Origin: Hofstenia miamia
Taxonomy: Eukaryota; Xenacoelomorpha; Acoela
Assembly: GCA_004352715.1 (NCBI GenBank)
Contig: SCFE01000034.1
Location: forward strand, 2,283,226-2,347,225
DNA length: 64,000 nucleotides
Direction of reading: 5' to 3'
Part shown: positions 1-10,158 of the stretch, piece after piece
Layout: every line of letters begins with the position of its first letter
Position numbering within the stretch: the stretch's first letter is position 1
The notes under the pieces: generated by a model
Databases searched by the model: none
Told to the model about the DNA's origin: nothing
The model's input: only the letters and a program-made list of their open reading frames with translations
Program-made: the position numbers and the translations under genes

Positions 1-724
1 AGATCAATGCAACTACGAAGAAAATGGCCCATGGAGTTAAATTGCTAACTAAGATTCAACATATATTACCAATGAATTGGAGGATTGTATTACTAAGAAT
101 CTCTTATACACATTTTTCATATTCTTTTTTATTTACCAATGTTACCAAGAAAATATTTAAAAAACTTAAAGAAGTCTTTAATTGGACAATTAATACAATC
201 TGTAGTGAAAACGATCAAAGTAAAATATTAGAAAAACATAATATCGAATCATTAGAATACCTATTAAAATTAAATTGCCTCTTACTATTTTGGAAAAGAC
301 CTTCAGTAGAATTACAGAAAAATATAAACAACCGAACTAAAACTTATCACAAAATCAAATTTAAAAAGAAAATCTTTGAAAAATCATATTACCAATTTTA
401 CAATTGATTTATGGAACAAACTCCATCCAGATATTAAAAAAGAACGAAATTTCAATAAATTTAAAAAATCATTAAAAATTTGACTAAAACGAAGAAGATC
501 CAACTACTTATCAAATTATGGGACAAAGTCCATAAACTATAACAAAGCTATTGAATAATGAAAACCAACTATTTATATCATCAAGGACAATAAACTTTTG
601 AAACCAAGACAAAGTATTTTTTCAGAACCATATTAATTTATATTTATTGTTTTAATTCTTCATAAGAGTTAATCACTTGATTTGTAAAAAAACAAAAGAA
701 TTAAATAAATAAATAAATAAATGA
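1..724 (+). mobile_element. 3' end of non-LTR retrotransposon, family A
   Basis: This is the distal part of a plus-strand non-LTR retrotransposon, entering the window already 5'-incomplete. Bases 24-480 contain the degraded C-terminus of the reverse-transcriptase protein, with stops from about 407. The element then continues as an AT-rich 3' untranslated region and ends in a short TAAA repeat at about 700-724, a typical non-LTR tail. The same stretch recurs at 9499-10158 with good similarity over its whole length, which identifies the family and fixes the 3' end. No function remains in this copy. Family assignment rests on the similarity between the two copies and is firm; the clade name is not determined. 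Confidence 0.75.
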
Positions 725-1049
725 ATAAAATATCGTAAACAAAAGTAAATGCAATCGAGGTACATATATTTTCATTTGGTGGCCCTTAAAACTTAATTCT
801 TAAATTATTCATGTTTTCATATTATGCAAAACACTCATCATCTAGGGCGAGGCGCGTACCTATAAAAATAGGCCCGTTGTTTTGTCCGTGCACATTATTG
901 TTGCATGTGTAATACTAAACTAATACAATATTAATTATACTACGAAATCTATATAATATATTATGTTTGACATCATTCACTCAATGAAACAAAATTTATA
1001 GAAAGTCAATGTAAAATGATTGTGGGGCGTAGGCTTATAGGACATATTA
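725..1049. other. Unassigned spacer
   Basis: AT-rich spacer between the family A tail and the 3' end of the minus-strand family C element. It has no open frame of note. A small G+C-richer patch lies near 843-880. I see no gene here. Confidence 0.5.
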
Positions 1050-2535
1050 TTATTATTAGAAGAAGAAAAATTTATGTTCAGAAATTGTTTTAACAATAAT
1101 AGAAATACTGATAACAAATTCTGAAAGCGTCAAGAAATAATACAAAATTAAACAAAAAAAAGAAAACAACGAATATTTGCCAATAAAAGTGGTTAACTTG
1201 GGCTATGACGATTGCTAGTTTCAATTAACAGAGTAATCAGGATTATAAAATGTATAGCCTCGCCAGTTCAGTTTTTATATATTATAAGTGCAAAACTATT
1301 TTTTAATATCCATTTTAAAGTTTTTTAATCTACTTATTTGTTTAATATATTTTGGTAATTCATTCCACATATTTATAGCTGTGTTTAGAAATGAATTTTT
1401 CATTATTCGTTTCTTATACCTAATAGGTTGAATTATGTGTGTTCTTTTATTTTGTTTATTGACTAATTTTGCAGCAAGAAAGTCATTTTTGTAGTATGGG
1501 AAAGTATTGTTAACTATTTTGAAGAACGTCGTTAAGACATTTATGTGGATGTAACATTGCGGATGTAAAAATAATTTAGAAATTTTTCTATATTCATTAT
1601 TCTTAATAAAGCTATGATTATTTACTGCTACTTTAATAGCCCAATTTAGTTGCACTTGGAATTTCCTGAGAAATTGTTGGTTTATATCTGTGTAGAGTAC
1701 ATTGGCATAGTTAAAATGACTTAATATTAGAGCATATATTAATTGAATTTTTGCTTTAGTTGGAAGTTTTTGAGAAATTAAGTTAATTGCTTTAATCGAT
1801 ATGGCCATTTTTCTAATAACATGATTTAGTTGCTCTTCAAAATTTAGATGTATGTCAAAAATTATTCCGAGGTACTTAAAAGACTCAACCTGTTTTATTT
1901 GAATGCCGTTGAAATTAAGTTTGTATCTTGAAGTATCAGTAGATTTAGTTTTTGATTTAACAATACAGAATTGAGTTTTTAGTGGATTTACTCTTAGTTT
2001 TATAGAAGCAAAATATTTAGCAAGAGAAGCACAGTTTGTTTCGAGAGTTTGAACCGCTTTTTCGGGAAATTTATTAGAATGAAATAATATTGTGTCATCT
2101 GCATATTGTATAACGTCACATGTTACTTGCTCGGACAAATCATTTATGTAAATATTAAATAATAATGGACCCAAAATTGTACCCTGAGGAACCCCATTTT
2201 TAGTGCATACCCAATCTGAAAAAGATTCATTAATTTTAACTCTTTGCATGCGATTGTATAAGTAACTGGAGATAAGACCTATGCTGTCATTAGAAAAACC
2301 TAGAAATTTAATTTTTTTGTAGTAAGATACTGCGGTCTATGGAATCGAAAGCTTTCGAGAGGTCTAAGCAAGCAATTGCTGAGTATTCATTATCATTTAT
2401 TGTTGATCGCCATTTTTCTGTAGCTTGTATTAAAGCGTCGCTGGTTGAAATACCTTTACGAAAACCATATTGTGTTTTGGAGTAGAGTAGTAATACATTA
2501 TGCATGTGATATAGTTTTGTAGTCGACAGCTGACA
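1050..2535 (-). mobile_element. 5'-truncated non-LTR retrotransposon, family C
   Basis: Minus-strand copy that begins abruptly inside the reverse-transcriptase domain at about 2535 and runs to a 3' end near 1050. The last 90 bases of its 3' region (TTGACGCTTTCAGAATTTG onwards, read on the minus strand) recur at 10373-10459, 11240-11330 and, more distantly, 15520-15598, ending in a TTC-rich tail. This shared terminus defines the family. Loss of the 5' half is the usual result of incomplete target-primed reverse transcription. It is a fossil, but its coding frame is the best preserved of this family in the window. Confidence 0.8.
1296..2505 (-). pseudogene. Reverse transcriptase domain of family C (Jockey/CR1/L2-like), frameshifted
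   Basis: Encodes the palm, fingers and C-terminal region of a non-LTR reverse transcriptase, which would copy element RNA into DNA at a nicked target. Frame 2308-2505 carries the fingers motif TQYGFRKGIS and the first catalytic aspartate in DLSKAFDSID. After a break near 2250-2308 the second frame, 1296-2249, carries GVPQGTILGPLLF and the catalytic QYADDTILF, then the thumb (SFKYLGIIFD) and the C-terminal tail motif MWNELPKYI before the stop at 1296. The YADD core is intact, but the N-terminal endonuclease is absent because the copy is truncated. The overall motif order matches the Jockey/CR1/L2 assemblage; I cannot place the exact clade. Confidence 0.85.
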
Positions 2536-2539
2536 TTTA

Positions 2540-3344
2540 AGAAATAGCGGGTGCGGGGAACCTTTCTAACAGCCGTGCGGTTGCGGGCGCACTTACTGCG
2601 GGTGCGGTGCAATGAGGTTATCAAAATTTACGAAAGCTTCCATGATGATATTGTATCAGTAACTTACATTAATTCGTCTTTTGAGGTTATAAGTCACGTT
2701 TTTACGTTACAATATAATGTATATAAGTACTCTATTATTATGAATGAAATATCAGATGACAGTGAAATGGAATTCCTTAAAATTGATGAAAGTGATGAAT
2801 TTCATGCTTAACATTTTATTTACTGTGTTGTAATTTCTGCTATAAATCTACATGAAAGTTGGTGTTACACGAAATATAGATGTATAGAACAGACCTAATG
2901 TACATCAAACAAGTGATTTTAACAATTAAGATAACCAAAAAACAACAAATGTTGATGCAGAATTCGTGCCCGTGAGGGCCCTACTCTAGATCATTATCAC
3001 CACAGTTGCACTTAATGTATTTCAAGCGGCACAGCCCAATTCAATTATGGAAAATTCTTTACAAATTAATTGCTTCATCTCAACTGTTTAAATGTGATAC
3101 CAAGCATAATTTATTTGTGACCTGATATTTATATCAATAGGTAAATGTCACTATTTTGTAATATAAAGGCATTTATTAACAATTCTAAATTTATTGCACG
3201 TTGACACAATTTTTTATGACTATGATAAACATTACAATAATTAATAAAAATTGTCTACAAATTTACACAATTATTTTAGTATAATTTACAGCATAATTTG
3301 TTTCAATCTAATGATAAGACTATACAGATCTCTAAACTCATACT
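2540..3344. other. Intergenic; short GC-rich repeated patch at 2545-2615
   Basis: Bases 2545-2615 contain several imperfect copies of GCGGGTGCGG, strikingly G+C-rich against the background. They may be the end of an unrecognised element. The rest, to 3344, is AT-rich with no supported gene. The open frame at 2551-2811 has no recognisable domain and I do not call it. Confidence 0.4.
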
Positions 3345-3745
3345 AGTATTGCATCGTATTAGCACAAATGAGAGGGTAAAGAAGTCTAACTGGAGCAGTA
3401 GTCACATCTCAATTGTGAGTTTTCCGCGATTTTGCCAGGAGGGCCAGCTTCAAAAATATTTTGATTGAGGTGGCTGAGAAGCCCCTTAGTGTTTCTGGCG
3501 CCAAGAGCCCAAATTGATTATCTTCAGTACCACTTTTAAAGTATTTTTTGTATTTGCGATCTTCAGCTACTTCTATAGTCAACTTGCATTAGATCCCGTA
3601 TTCGAAATGGTTGAAATTTGCAACGGACACATGCCAGTCAAGTATAGTGCAACAGGTTTCACTGCAAGCTAAACAGGAATGGAAACATCACCTGGCCTAG
3701 ACAGAGTGCTTGAAGTAGTTCGCGTTGCCCTTGGACACTGACCGT
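3345..3745 (-). pseudogene. C-terminal fragment of a reverse-transcriptase retroelement
   Basis: Minus-strand translation gives, in order, SRPGDVSIP near 3690, LDWHVSVANFNHF near 3640, EDRKYKKYF near 3560, FGLLAPETLRGFSA near 3510 and a final LICANTMQY near 3350, interrupted by a few stops. The order RPGDV, D-V-V, K-Y, ETLGGFS and NAM is, from memory, the conserved tail following the reverse transcriptase in a class of retroelement common in invertebrate genomes. The fragment at 11340-11985 carries the reverse-transcriptase part of what looks like the same class. I recognise the motif order rather than a named family. It is a dead fragment. Confidence 0.5.
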
Positions 3746-3779
3746 TTTTACAAACACCCTTACTCTCATCGCCAATTAT

Positions 3780-4445
3780 ACATGCGAAGTTATGCTGAGG
3801 TTCACAGAATTAGAAACTTACTTAGATTTTTCTGATGACGGTAAATTTTATTTATATATTATTACTAATCTTGGGTTATGCCGAATATTTCGCCTAATTT
3901 ATGTTATCGCCAATAAAACATGTTCTATCTTATACTTAATATTAATTCTTTTAAATACTATGTTAACCTTTTTTAAACTCATAAATAACTTACCACCTTT
4001 TAATATGATTTCTATACCTGGTTTTATTCATAAGCAGAACTCCAGATCAAAACATTTTACATGTATTAGATATAGAAAAAAATTATGAAAGAATCATTCA
4101 TTAATACTGCTATCCGAACACAGAATTCATTGCCTAAAGAAAAAACATTGAAAAATTAAGCGTTTTTAAAAGGCAAATTAAAATTTACCTTAAACAACAG
4201 TATATCTCAGGTAAATCATGGCTAGGATATAAATTTTACAATTATGATTACTCAACAACCCGTACATGAAATCTCTCATTAGTAATTTTTCCCTAGCCTG
4301 GTAGATTTATTGTATAGTTATTTGTTGTTTTGTATGTATTACGTATGATTGTATATTTTTTGACACTATTCAGATAAATTACCACTTATTAATTGTCAAT
4401 ATTTATCTGAATAAAGAATATCTTATCTTATCTTATCTTATCTTT
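3780..4445 (+). mobile_element. 3' end of non-LTR retrotransposon, family B
   Basis: Degraded C-terminal reverse-transcriptase coding sequence, with the best frame at 3792-4088, then fragments in shifted frames ending with a tail that reads YISGKSWLGYKFYN near 4200. The 3' region has an AATAAAG and ends in a pentanucleotide repeat. A closely similar C-terminal tail (YISGRSWTAYKFYN) occurs on the minus strand at 14875-15185, so these are two copies of one family. The 5' part is missing. The element abuts the left end of the older family C copy at about 4450. Confidence 0.7.
4420..4444 (+). repeat. (TATCT)n tail of the family B copy
   Basis: About five units of a TATCT/CTTAT pentamer immediately after the AATAAAG motif. 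Such short 3' repeats are typical termini of poly(A)-less non-LTR elements, so I read this as the element end rather than an independent microsatellite. Confidence 0.7.
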
Positions 4446-4449
4446 TAAT

Positions 4450-5863
4450 TCAAACTTCAATGTTACCTGTGTTAGAGAAACCTTCTTGCCTAATAATAGA
4501 CCTAAGTTAAGATGCAACATAAACACATGTAAGATGTTGATTTTCATTAAAGTAACAAAACATTCTTTCTTCTATTTTCTAGTACAAACAATATTATTAC
4601 TAATATCATCGAGATTAATATCGGTCCATTTAAAACTGATAATATTTACGAATATTCTGAATTTTCAAATATAATGAATCCAATTAATTTGTTTAAGCAA
4701 TTACACATAAATTTTCTGAATCTTTCTATCAAAAATTCAACTAGTTTCTGAACTGGGTACAAACATTTTATGGGAATAACTGAAACTTGGCTTACAAGTG
4801 ACAATGATAACTCATTTTGGTCAATCTATAATTTTAATTTTATAATATTTAGAAGGTATAGAAATCCAACCATTCACTTTAATAAGACAAAAGGGAGGTG
4901 ATATTTTGAATTTGAATTTCCATAATCAGATCACTGCTTTATAGTTACTTATTCGAATATACTAAAAGTAGGTAAACCCACTAAATCTTGGAAAATAATA
5001 CGAGAGAAATCAACAGAAAGTGTCAAAAAAACTTTGTCAGCATTTAAAAAGTGAAAACTGGAACTTCATATATTCATCATTATAACTTAATGAAATGCTG
5101 TCAAACTTTACAAAAACTTTACTTTTCTATTTCGATATATGTTGCCCAGAAAAATATATTCTCTCATTCGAATATTCAAAAATAACTCTAAGTGTTTCAG
5201 ATCCATGGATTGATTCCAAATACATTGATTTGATCGAACAAAAAAAACAAACGTGGAAAAATTACATCCATATTCAAACAAAGGAAAATCATAATGCCCA
5301 TAAAACTGCACGAGATTTATGCAATGTTGCAATGAAGAAATCAAGTAATAATTATTCACGTTCAGAGTATCAAAATCTTTCATCCCAAAAAAATAAATGG
5401 GAATTTATTAACAATTTATTAAATAGAAAGAACATGAAAACTGAAAAATAGAAATACTATAAAGATAAATCCATTATGAATAAAAAAATATCTCTAATGC
5501 ATTCAATGAACTTTTTTTAAATTTAGGAAATTGCGAAGGTATGAATGTACCCTTTTGGCTTAATACAACTAAATCAAATCCAACCTCTTTCTCCTTTCGT
5601 TTTAAATTAAATATGAAATCATAAAGTCGATACATTGTTTAAAAAATCCAGTGGATCGTCTCTAATACCAAATTTGCTCCTAAAACTCACAGCCGGCGTA
5701 ATAGCTGAACCAATATATTACACCTTAAATGCCTGTATAAGACATTCCTATTTTCCAGACGAATTAAAATTTTGCAAATATAACGCCACTATTTAAAAAC
5801 GACGATCCTGAAGATTGCTTAGATTATATACCTATTTCAATCACATCCCCAATCAGCAAAGTA
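4450..5863 (+). pseudogene. Left half of older family C retrotransposon: endonuclease, linker and RT N-terminus
   Basis: Badly decayed ORF2 of a non-LTR element, read in several frames. Endonuclease remnants are NINFLNLSIKN near 4705, MGITETWL near 4770 (the glutamate-bearing motif of AP-like endonucleases) and ISDHCFIVTY near 4925 (the terminal SDH motif). The middle of the domain seems deleted. The linker occupies 5095-5451 as an open frame. The reverse transcriptase begins near 5690 and reads YIPISITSPISKV up to 5863, where it stops mid-motif. The protein resumes with FERILFDQIND at 10165, so the intervening 4.3 kb (5864-10158) is an insertion. The copy is dead. Confidence 0.75.
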
Positions 5864-5945
5864 GTAGTTCGGACGAAAGTTGTTGTTCACTTTTTAAGTA
5901 ACGCATTTTTGAATTTCTATAGTAAAATTTGAATACATCTGAATT

Positions 5946-6979
5946 ATGTCATTATATTCAGATGTTTCTAAGCACAGTAATGATCAGGAATCGAAGATAA
6001 CGAATCTCTTAAATTCATTCACTGATCTAGAATATTATATAAATGGCTTAAATATTCACAGTCAAAACAAATTAGACTGTAATGGTTTTATTGCAAAGAT
6101 TAAGCAAAATTTCTTAACTTGCCTTAAAGATGAGAAAAGACACTCTTCAAATAAGGAAAATTCAAATGAATTTAATATCATCTTCCCTCAAAATGATAAA
6201 AAATATATGACCCCAAAACTCATAATTTCAAACAAAACACTAAAAAATAAAGATGGTTCTTTAAATGAAAAGGAATTCAAGAAGGTTATGAACAACATTG
6301 AAAAATCCATCAAAAAATGGAAATGTCTCCAATTGATCAAGCAATTGTGTCAAAAAATAATGATATTGTTCTTTTTTGCCAATCCAAAGAAAAGGCAGAA
6401 AAAACATTGGAGGAATTGGGAAAAATAAAAAGCATTAATATAAAAAAATCGAGTAAATTTTTGCCCAAGGTTAAGTTATCGAATATACCAATATATGAAG
6501 ATATTGAAGATATTAACAACTTCAAAGTCAAACTTTACGATTCTAATGCTATTCTCAAAAATGTTTGCACTGAGGAATTAACTGTTATTTTTTCAAACGT
6601 TAATAACCTCAAAAAATGTAAAGAAGTAATTGTAAAAGTTTCACCTAAACTAAGAAATACAATGATAAACAACAAAATTCGATATGGTTTAAGTATCATC
6701 CATATAATTGATCATCACTACATAAGAATGTGCAGTTCATGTGGAGGCTATGGTCATTCTACAAAGACTTGCAAATGTGAGGATATTTGCTATATGTATT
6801 GTACAGAAAATCACAATTACAAAAATTGTCCAAACAAAGATACAAAGAACATTCACAAATGCATTAATTGTTTAAGATCAAACATCAAAAACTCTCAAGT
6901 TCATAATGCATTTAGTCCACACTGCCCAATATACCAAATGCAAAAAAATATTTTGATTAAAAAAACTTTATATGAATAA
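5946..6979 (+). pseudogene. ORF1 (gag-like, zinc-knuckle protein) of family A, one frameshift
   Basis: Encodes an RNA-binding nucleocapsid-like protein that would package element RNA. The first frame (5946-6428) is lysine- and asparagine-rich with no clear domain. The second (entered near 6317, ending 6979) holds an RRM-like or gag core, then the knuckles: CSSCGGYGHSTKTC is a standard C-x2-C-x4-H-x4-C near residue 140, CYMYCTENHNYKNC follows as C-x3-C-x3-H-x4-C, and the third is CINCL with a downstream H-x-AFSPHCP. The two frames overlap near 6317-6428, so a single indel appears to separate them. The TAA stop overlaps the ATG of ORF2 by eight bases. This layout is typical of Jockey/CR1-type elements. 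Confidence 0.8.
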
Positions 6980-7841
6980 TAATTCACGATGTCTTTCAAT
7001 TAATGATTTAGAAAACACATTATTACACTACAAACAAAGTCCTAAATACGTTAACATTAATTTTCAATGTATTCGAAACAAATTTGAAAAATTACATGAT
7101 CTAATAGAAAACTTCGATAATAATACAATTTTTGGAATCACAGAAACATGGTTGAAATACAATGATACAATACCCATTTTTAATGAAGATTTAAAAATAT
7201 TCAGAAAAGATAGAAATCTAAACAAATCTGACAAACTTAGAGGTGGTGGGGTTTTATTATTAATACCCAAGAAATTTTCGCCGAATCTAAGAATGGATAT
7301 AAATAAAAGTAATCAAAATTTTGGAAGCTTATGGATAGAACTAAAAATAAACCAAGAAGTAATTATAGTCAATATTAGTTATTGTAATAGAAAACAAGCA
7401 TTTATTAAATTTCAAGAAATTTTACACGAAGAACTTTCCATGGCTTACAATGAAAGAAAGAAGATCATAATAATGGGAGATTATAACCAAAATTATTTAA
7501 ATCAAAACGAACGTAATAATATTCACGACCTAATAGATATTTTTAACATGGACGTATTAAATAAAACGACACCAACTCACATAAGCAGTAGAACATCATC
7601 ATTAATTGATTACATTATATGTGATGCTTCTGAAATATCGAATTATGAAACATTTGTCTTAGATGGTCTATTGTCTGATCATTTAATTACCTGCAGCATT
7701 TTGACCAAAAACAAAAGTAAATGTTTCTTGAAACAAAGCAATAATATTTATATTTATTCAACTAAGCATTATCAGAGAAACAATTTATCGATAGACTTGC
7801 TAAATCTAAACTGGACATGTTTCTATAACTTTCAATCAATT
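6972..7841 (+). pseudogene. ORF2 N-terminus of family A: AP-like endonuclease domain
   Basis: Open frame starting at the ATG that overlaps the ORF1 stop. It encodes an apurinic-type endonuclease that nicks the target to prime reverse transcription. Visible motifs in order: NINFQCIRNKF near residue 24, GITETWL near 55 (catalytic glutamate), RGGGVLLLI near 92, IIIMGDYNQN near 167 (catalytic Asp/Asn), SLIDYIICD near 213 and LLSDHLI near 235 (catalytic Asp-His). All key residues appear present, so the domain is intact up to 7841. There a single N joins it to duplicated sequence. The real protein continues at 8162 with the linker. I mark it broken because of the assembly join and the later stops. 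Confidence 0.85.
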
Positions 7842-8033
7842 GNAAATGTGAGGATATTTGCTATATGTATTGTACAGAAAATCACAATTACAAAAATTGT
7901 CCAAACAAAGATACAAAGAACATTCACAAATGCATTAATTGTTTAAGATCAAACATCAAATAATAATTCACGATGACTTTCAATTAATGATTTAGAAAAC
8001 ACATTATTACACTACAAACAAAGTCCTAAATAN
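7842..8033. other. Probable misassembled insert bounded by single N's
   Basis: Bounded by N at 7842 and at 8033. Bases 7843-7964 repeat 6773-6890 almost exactly, then jump to sequence equal to 6976-7050, so this is a copy of the ORF1/ORF2 junction with about 86 bases deleted. After the second N, 8034-8161 repeats 7711-7841. The simplest reading is an assembly join between two copies or alleles of the element, not a biological tandem. Confidence 0.75.
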
Positions 8034-8859
8034 AAAGTAAATGTTTCTTGAAACAAAGCAATAATATTTTTATTCATTCAACTAAGCATTATCAGAGAAA
8101 CAATTTATCGATAGACTTGCTAAATCTAAACTGGACATGTTTCTATAACTTTCAATCAATTGATGAAAAGTTAGAATTTATAACAAAGAGTCTGACTATG
8201 CTGTACGACAAACATTGTCCAATAACTAAAATTAAGAAACAAGATCAAACTCCATTTGTAAAGTGGAAGATGTGGATTTCAAAAGAAACTAAACAATTAA
8301 TTAAATAAAATCATAGCCTTTATGCAAACTATTGTAAAAATAGATGTCCAGAAAATCTCAAGAAATTAAGAAATAGTGTATCTAATAAATTAAAATATGA
8401 GCTTAATTAATTTTTGACATGATCTTTTAAGGATGGAAAGAATGTAGCAAGAAAATGGCTATACATCAATAAATTTTAATTAATGGTGGGAAAGTAAGTC
8501 AAATTTTTTTATTGTGTATATTTTAAACATAATTTAAAATTCTACGCGATATTCCTATGAATAATGAAATTTTTAACAAATTTAAGGAATTAAGGAACTT
8601 AGTAAATTGTTCAAGAGGCAAGACTATAGATGATGCATTTTTATTGAGCCACGAGCCTATTTTGTCTGAACTTAAAAGTTTATTGATATTGGGAAATACT
8701 GTCAATCATAATGATGAAAGTTACTCCAATATTTTAAAAAGAAATAAATTAAACCAAACAAGCAGCTATTATATTAAATGTACAAGCAAAAATTTAGCGA
8801 ATAAAGAACCTATAACAAATACTGATATTTCAAATGTTACTCAAGATATTCTTAAAGAA
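8034..8859 (+). pseudogene. ORF2 linker of family A and an unassigned frame running into the gap
   Basis: Bases 8034-8161 duplicate the end of the endonuclease frame. The new sequence continues as the endonuclease-RT linker (KHCPITKIKKQ, then PFVKWKMWISKETKQL) to a stop at 8308. Further linker pieces (NVARKWLYINK near 8440) are broken by stops. A separate open frame from 8557 to the gap edge is hydrophilic, with no motif I recognise. It could be the RT-proximal linker of a diverged copy or the start of another ORF1. The reverse-transcriptase core is not visible and presumably lies in the gap. Confidence 0.5.
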
Positions 8860-9498
8860 NNNNNNNNNNNNNNNNNNNNNNNNNNNNNNNNNNNNNNNNN
8901 NNNNNNNNNNNNNNNNNNNNNNNNNNNNNNNNNNNNNNNNNNNNNNNNNNNNNNNNNNNNNNNNNNNNNNNNNNNNNNNNNNNNNNNNNNNNNNNNNNNN
9001 NNNNNNNNNNNNNNNNNNNNNNNNNNNNNNNNNNNNNNNNNNNNNNNNNNNNNNNNNNNNNNNNNNNNNNNNNNNNNNNNNNNNNNNNNNNNNNNNNNNN
9101 NNNNNNNNNNNNNNNNNNNNNNNNNNNNNNNNNNNNNNNNNNNNNNNNNNNNNNNNNNNNNNNNNNNNNNNNNNNNNNNNNNNNNNNNNNNNNNNNNNNN
9201 NNNNNNNNNNNNNNNNNNNNNNNNNNNNNNNNNNNNNNNNNNNNNNNNNNNNNNNNNNNNNNNNNNNNNNNNNNNNNNNNNNNNNNNNNNNNNNNNNNNN
9301 NNNNNNNNNNNNNNNNNNNNNNNNNNNNNNNNNNNNNNNNNNNNNNNNNNNNNNNNNNNNNNNNNNNNNNNNNNNNNNNNNNNNNNNNNNNNNNNNNNNN
9401 NNNNNNNNNNNNNNNNNNNNNNNNNNNNNNNNNNNNNNNNNNNNNNNNNNNNNNNNNNNNNNNNNNNNNNNNNNNNNNNNNNNNNNNNNNNNNNNNNN
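8860..9498. other. Assembly gap (639 N)
   Basis: Unbroken run of N inside the family A element, just where the reverse-transcriptase domain is expected. Any translation across it is meaningless. Confidence 0.99.
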
Positions 9499-10158
9499 TT
9501 ACCAATGAATTGTACTACTAAGATCTCTTATACTGTCGCATTTTTCATATTCTTTTTTTTTTTTTCCCAAGTTTCCCAAAAAAAATTTTAAAAAACTTAA
9601 AAAAATTTTTAATTGGGCAAATTAATACAATCTGTAGTAAAAACGATAAAAGAAAAATTTGAAAAAAATAAAATCGAAACATTTGAAAACCCATTTAAAA
9701 TTAAATTCCCCTTTCTATTTTTGGAAAAACCCTTAGTAGAAATTCAGAAAAAAAATAAACAAGCGAACTAAGACTTATCACAAAATCAAATTTAAAAAGA
9801 AAATCTTTGAAAAATCATTTACCAATTTTACAATTGATTTATGGAAAAAAACCCCCCCCAGATTTAAAAGAAGAACGAAATTTCAATAAATTTAAAAAAT
9901 CATCAAAAAATTTCACTAAAACGAAGAAGATCCAACTACTTATCAAATTATAGGACAAAGTCTGTAAGCTATAACAAAGTTATTGAACAATGAAAACCAA
10001 CTATTTATATCATCAAGGACAATAAACTTTTGAAACCAAGACAAAGTATTTTTTCAGAACCAAGTTAATTTATATTTATTTATTTATTGTTTTAATTCTT
10101 ATAAGTGTTAATCACTTGATTTGTAAAAAAACAAAATAATTAAATAAATATTAAAAAA
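9499..10158 (+). mobile_element. 3' end of the inserted family A element
   Basis: Matches 70-724 of the window along its length, covering the degraded reverse-transcriptase C-terminus and the 3' untranslated region and ending in a TAAA-type tail plus an A run. Homopolymer-like errors at 9550-9760 (runs of T and A, and a C run at 9851) look like poor-quality sequence next to the gap. Confidence 0.75.

Larger units (their letters stand above)
5864..10158 (+). mobile_element. Near full-length non-LTR retrotransposon, family A, inserted in family C
   Basis: This plus-strand element carries a gag-like ORF1 (5946-6979), an overlapping ORF2 that starts with an endonuclease (6972 onward), a sequence gap where the reverse transcriptase should be, and a 3' region (9499-10158) matching the copy at 1-724. 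Both flanks carry AAAGTA (5858-5863 and 10159-10164), a plausible target-site duplication, and the reading frame of the interrupted family C element is continuous across it. The 5' end near 5864 follows directly with untranslated sequence before ORF1. The assembly inside is imperfect (7842-8033 and the gap), so the real length is uncertain. It is the youngest large retrotransposon in this cluster. Confidence 0.8.

Noticed and set aside
24-407. 127-codon open frame as a host gene
   Set aside because: It is the degraded C-terminus of a retrotransposon RT; the same sequence recurs at 9499-9830.
2551-2811. 86-codon frame over the GCGGGTGCGG patch
   Set aside because: No domain, an arginine-rich start created by the G+C-rich repeat, and no splice or promoter context.
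8557-9591. 344-codon frame and two others around 8834-9508
   Set aside because: Their length comes from the run of N; only 8557-8859 is real sequence.
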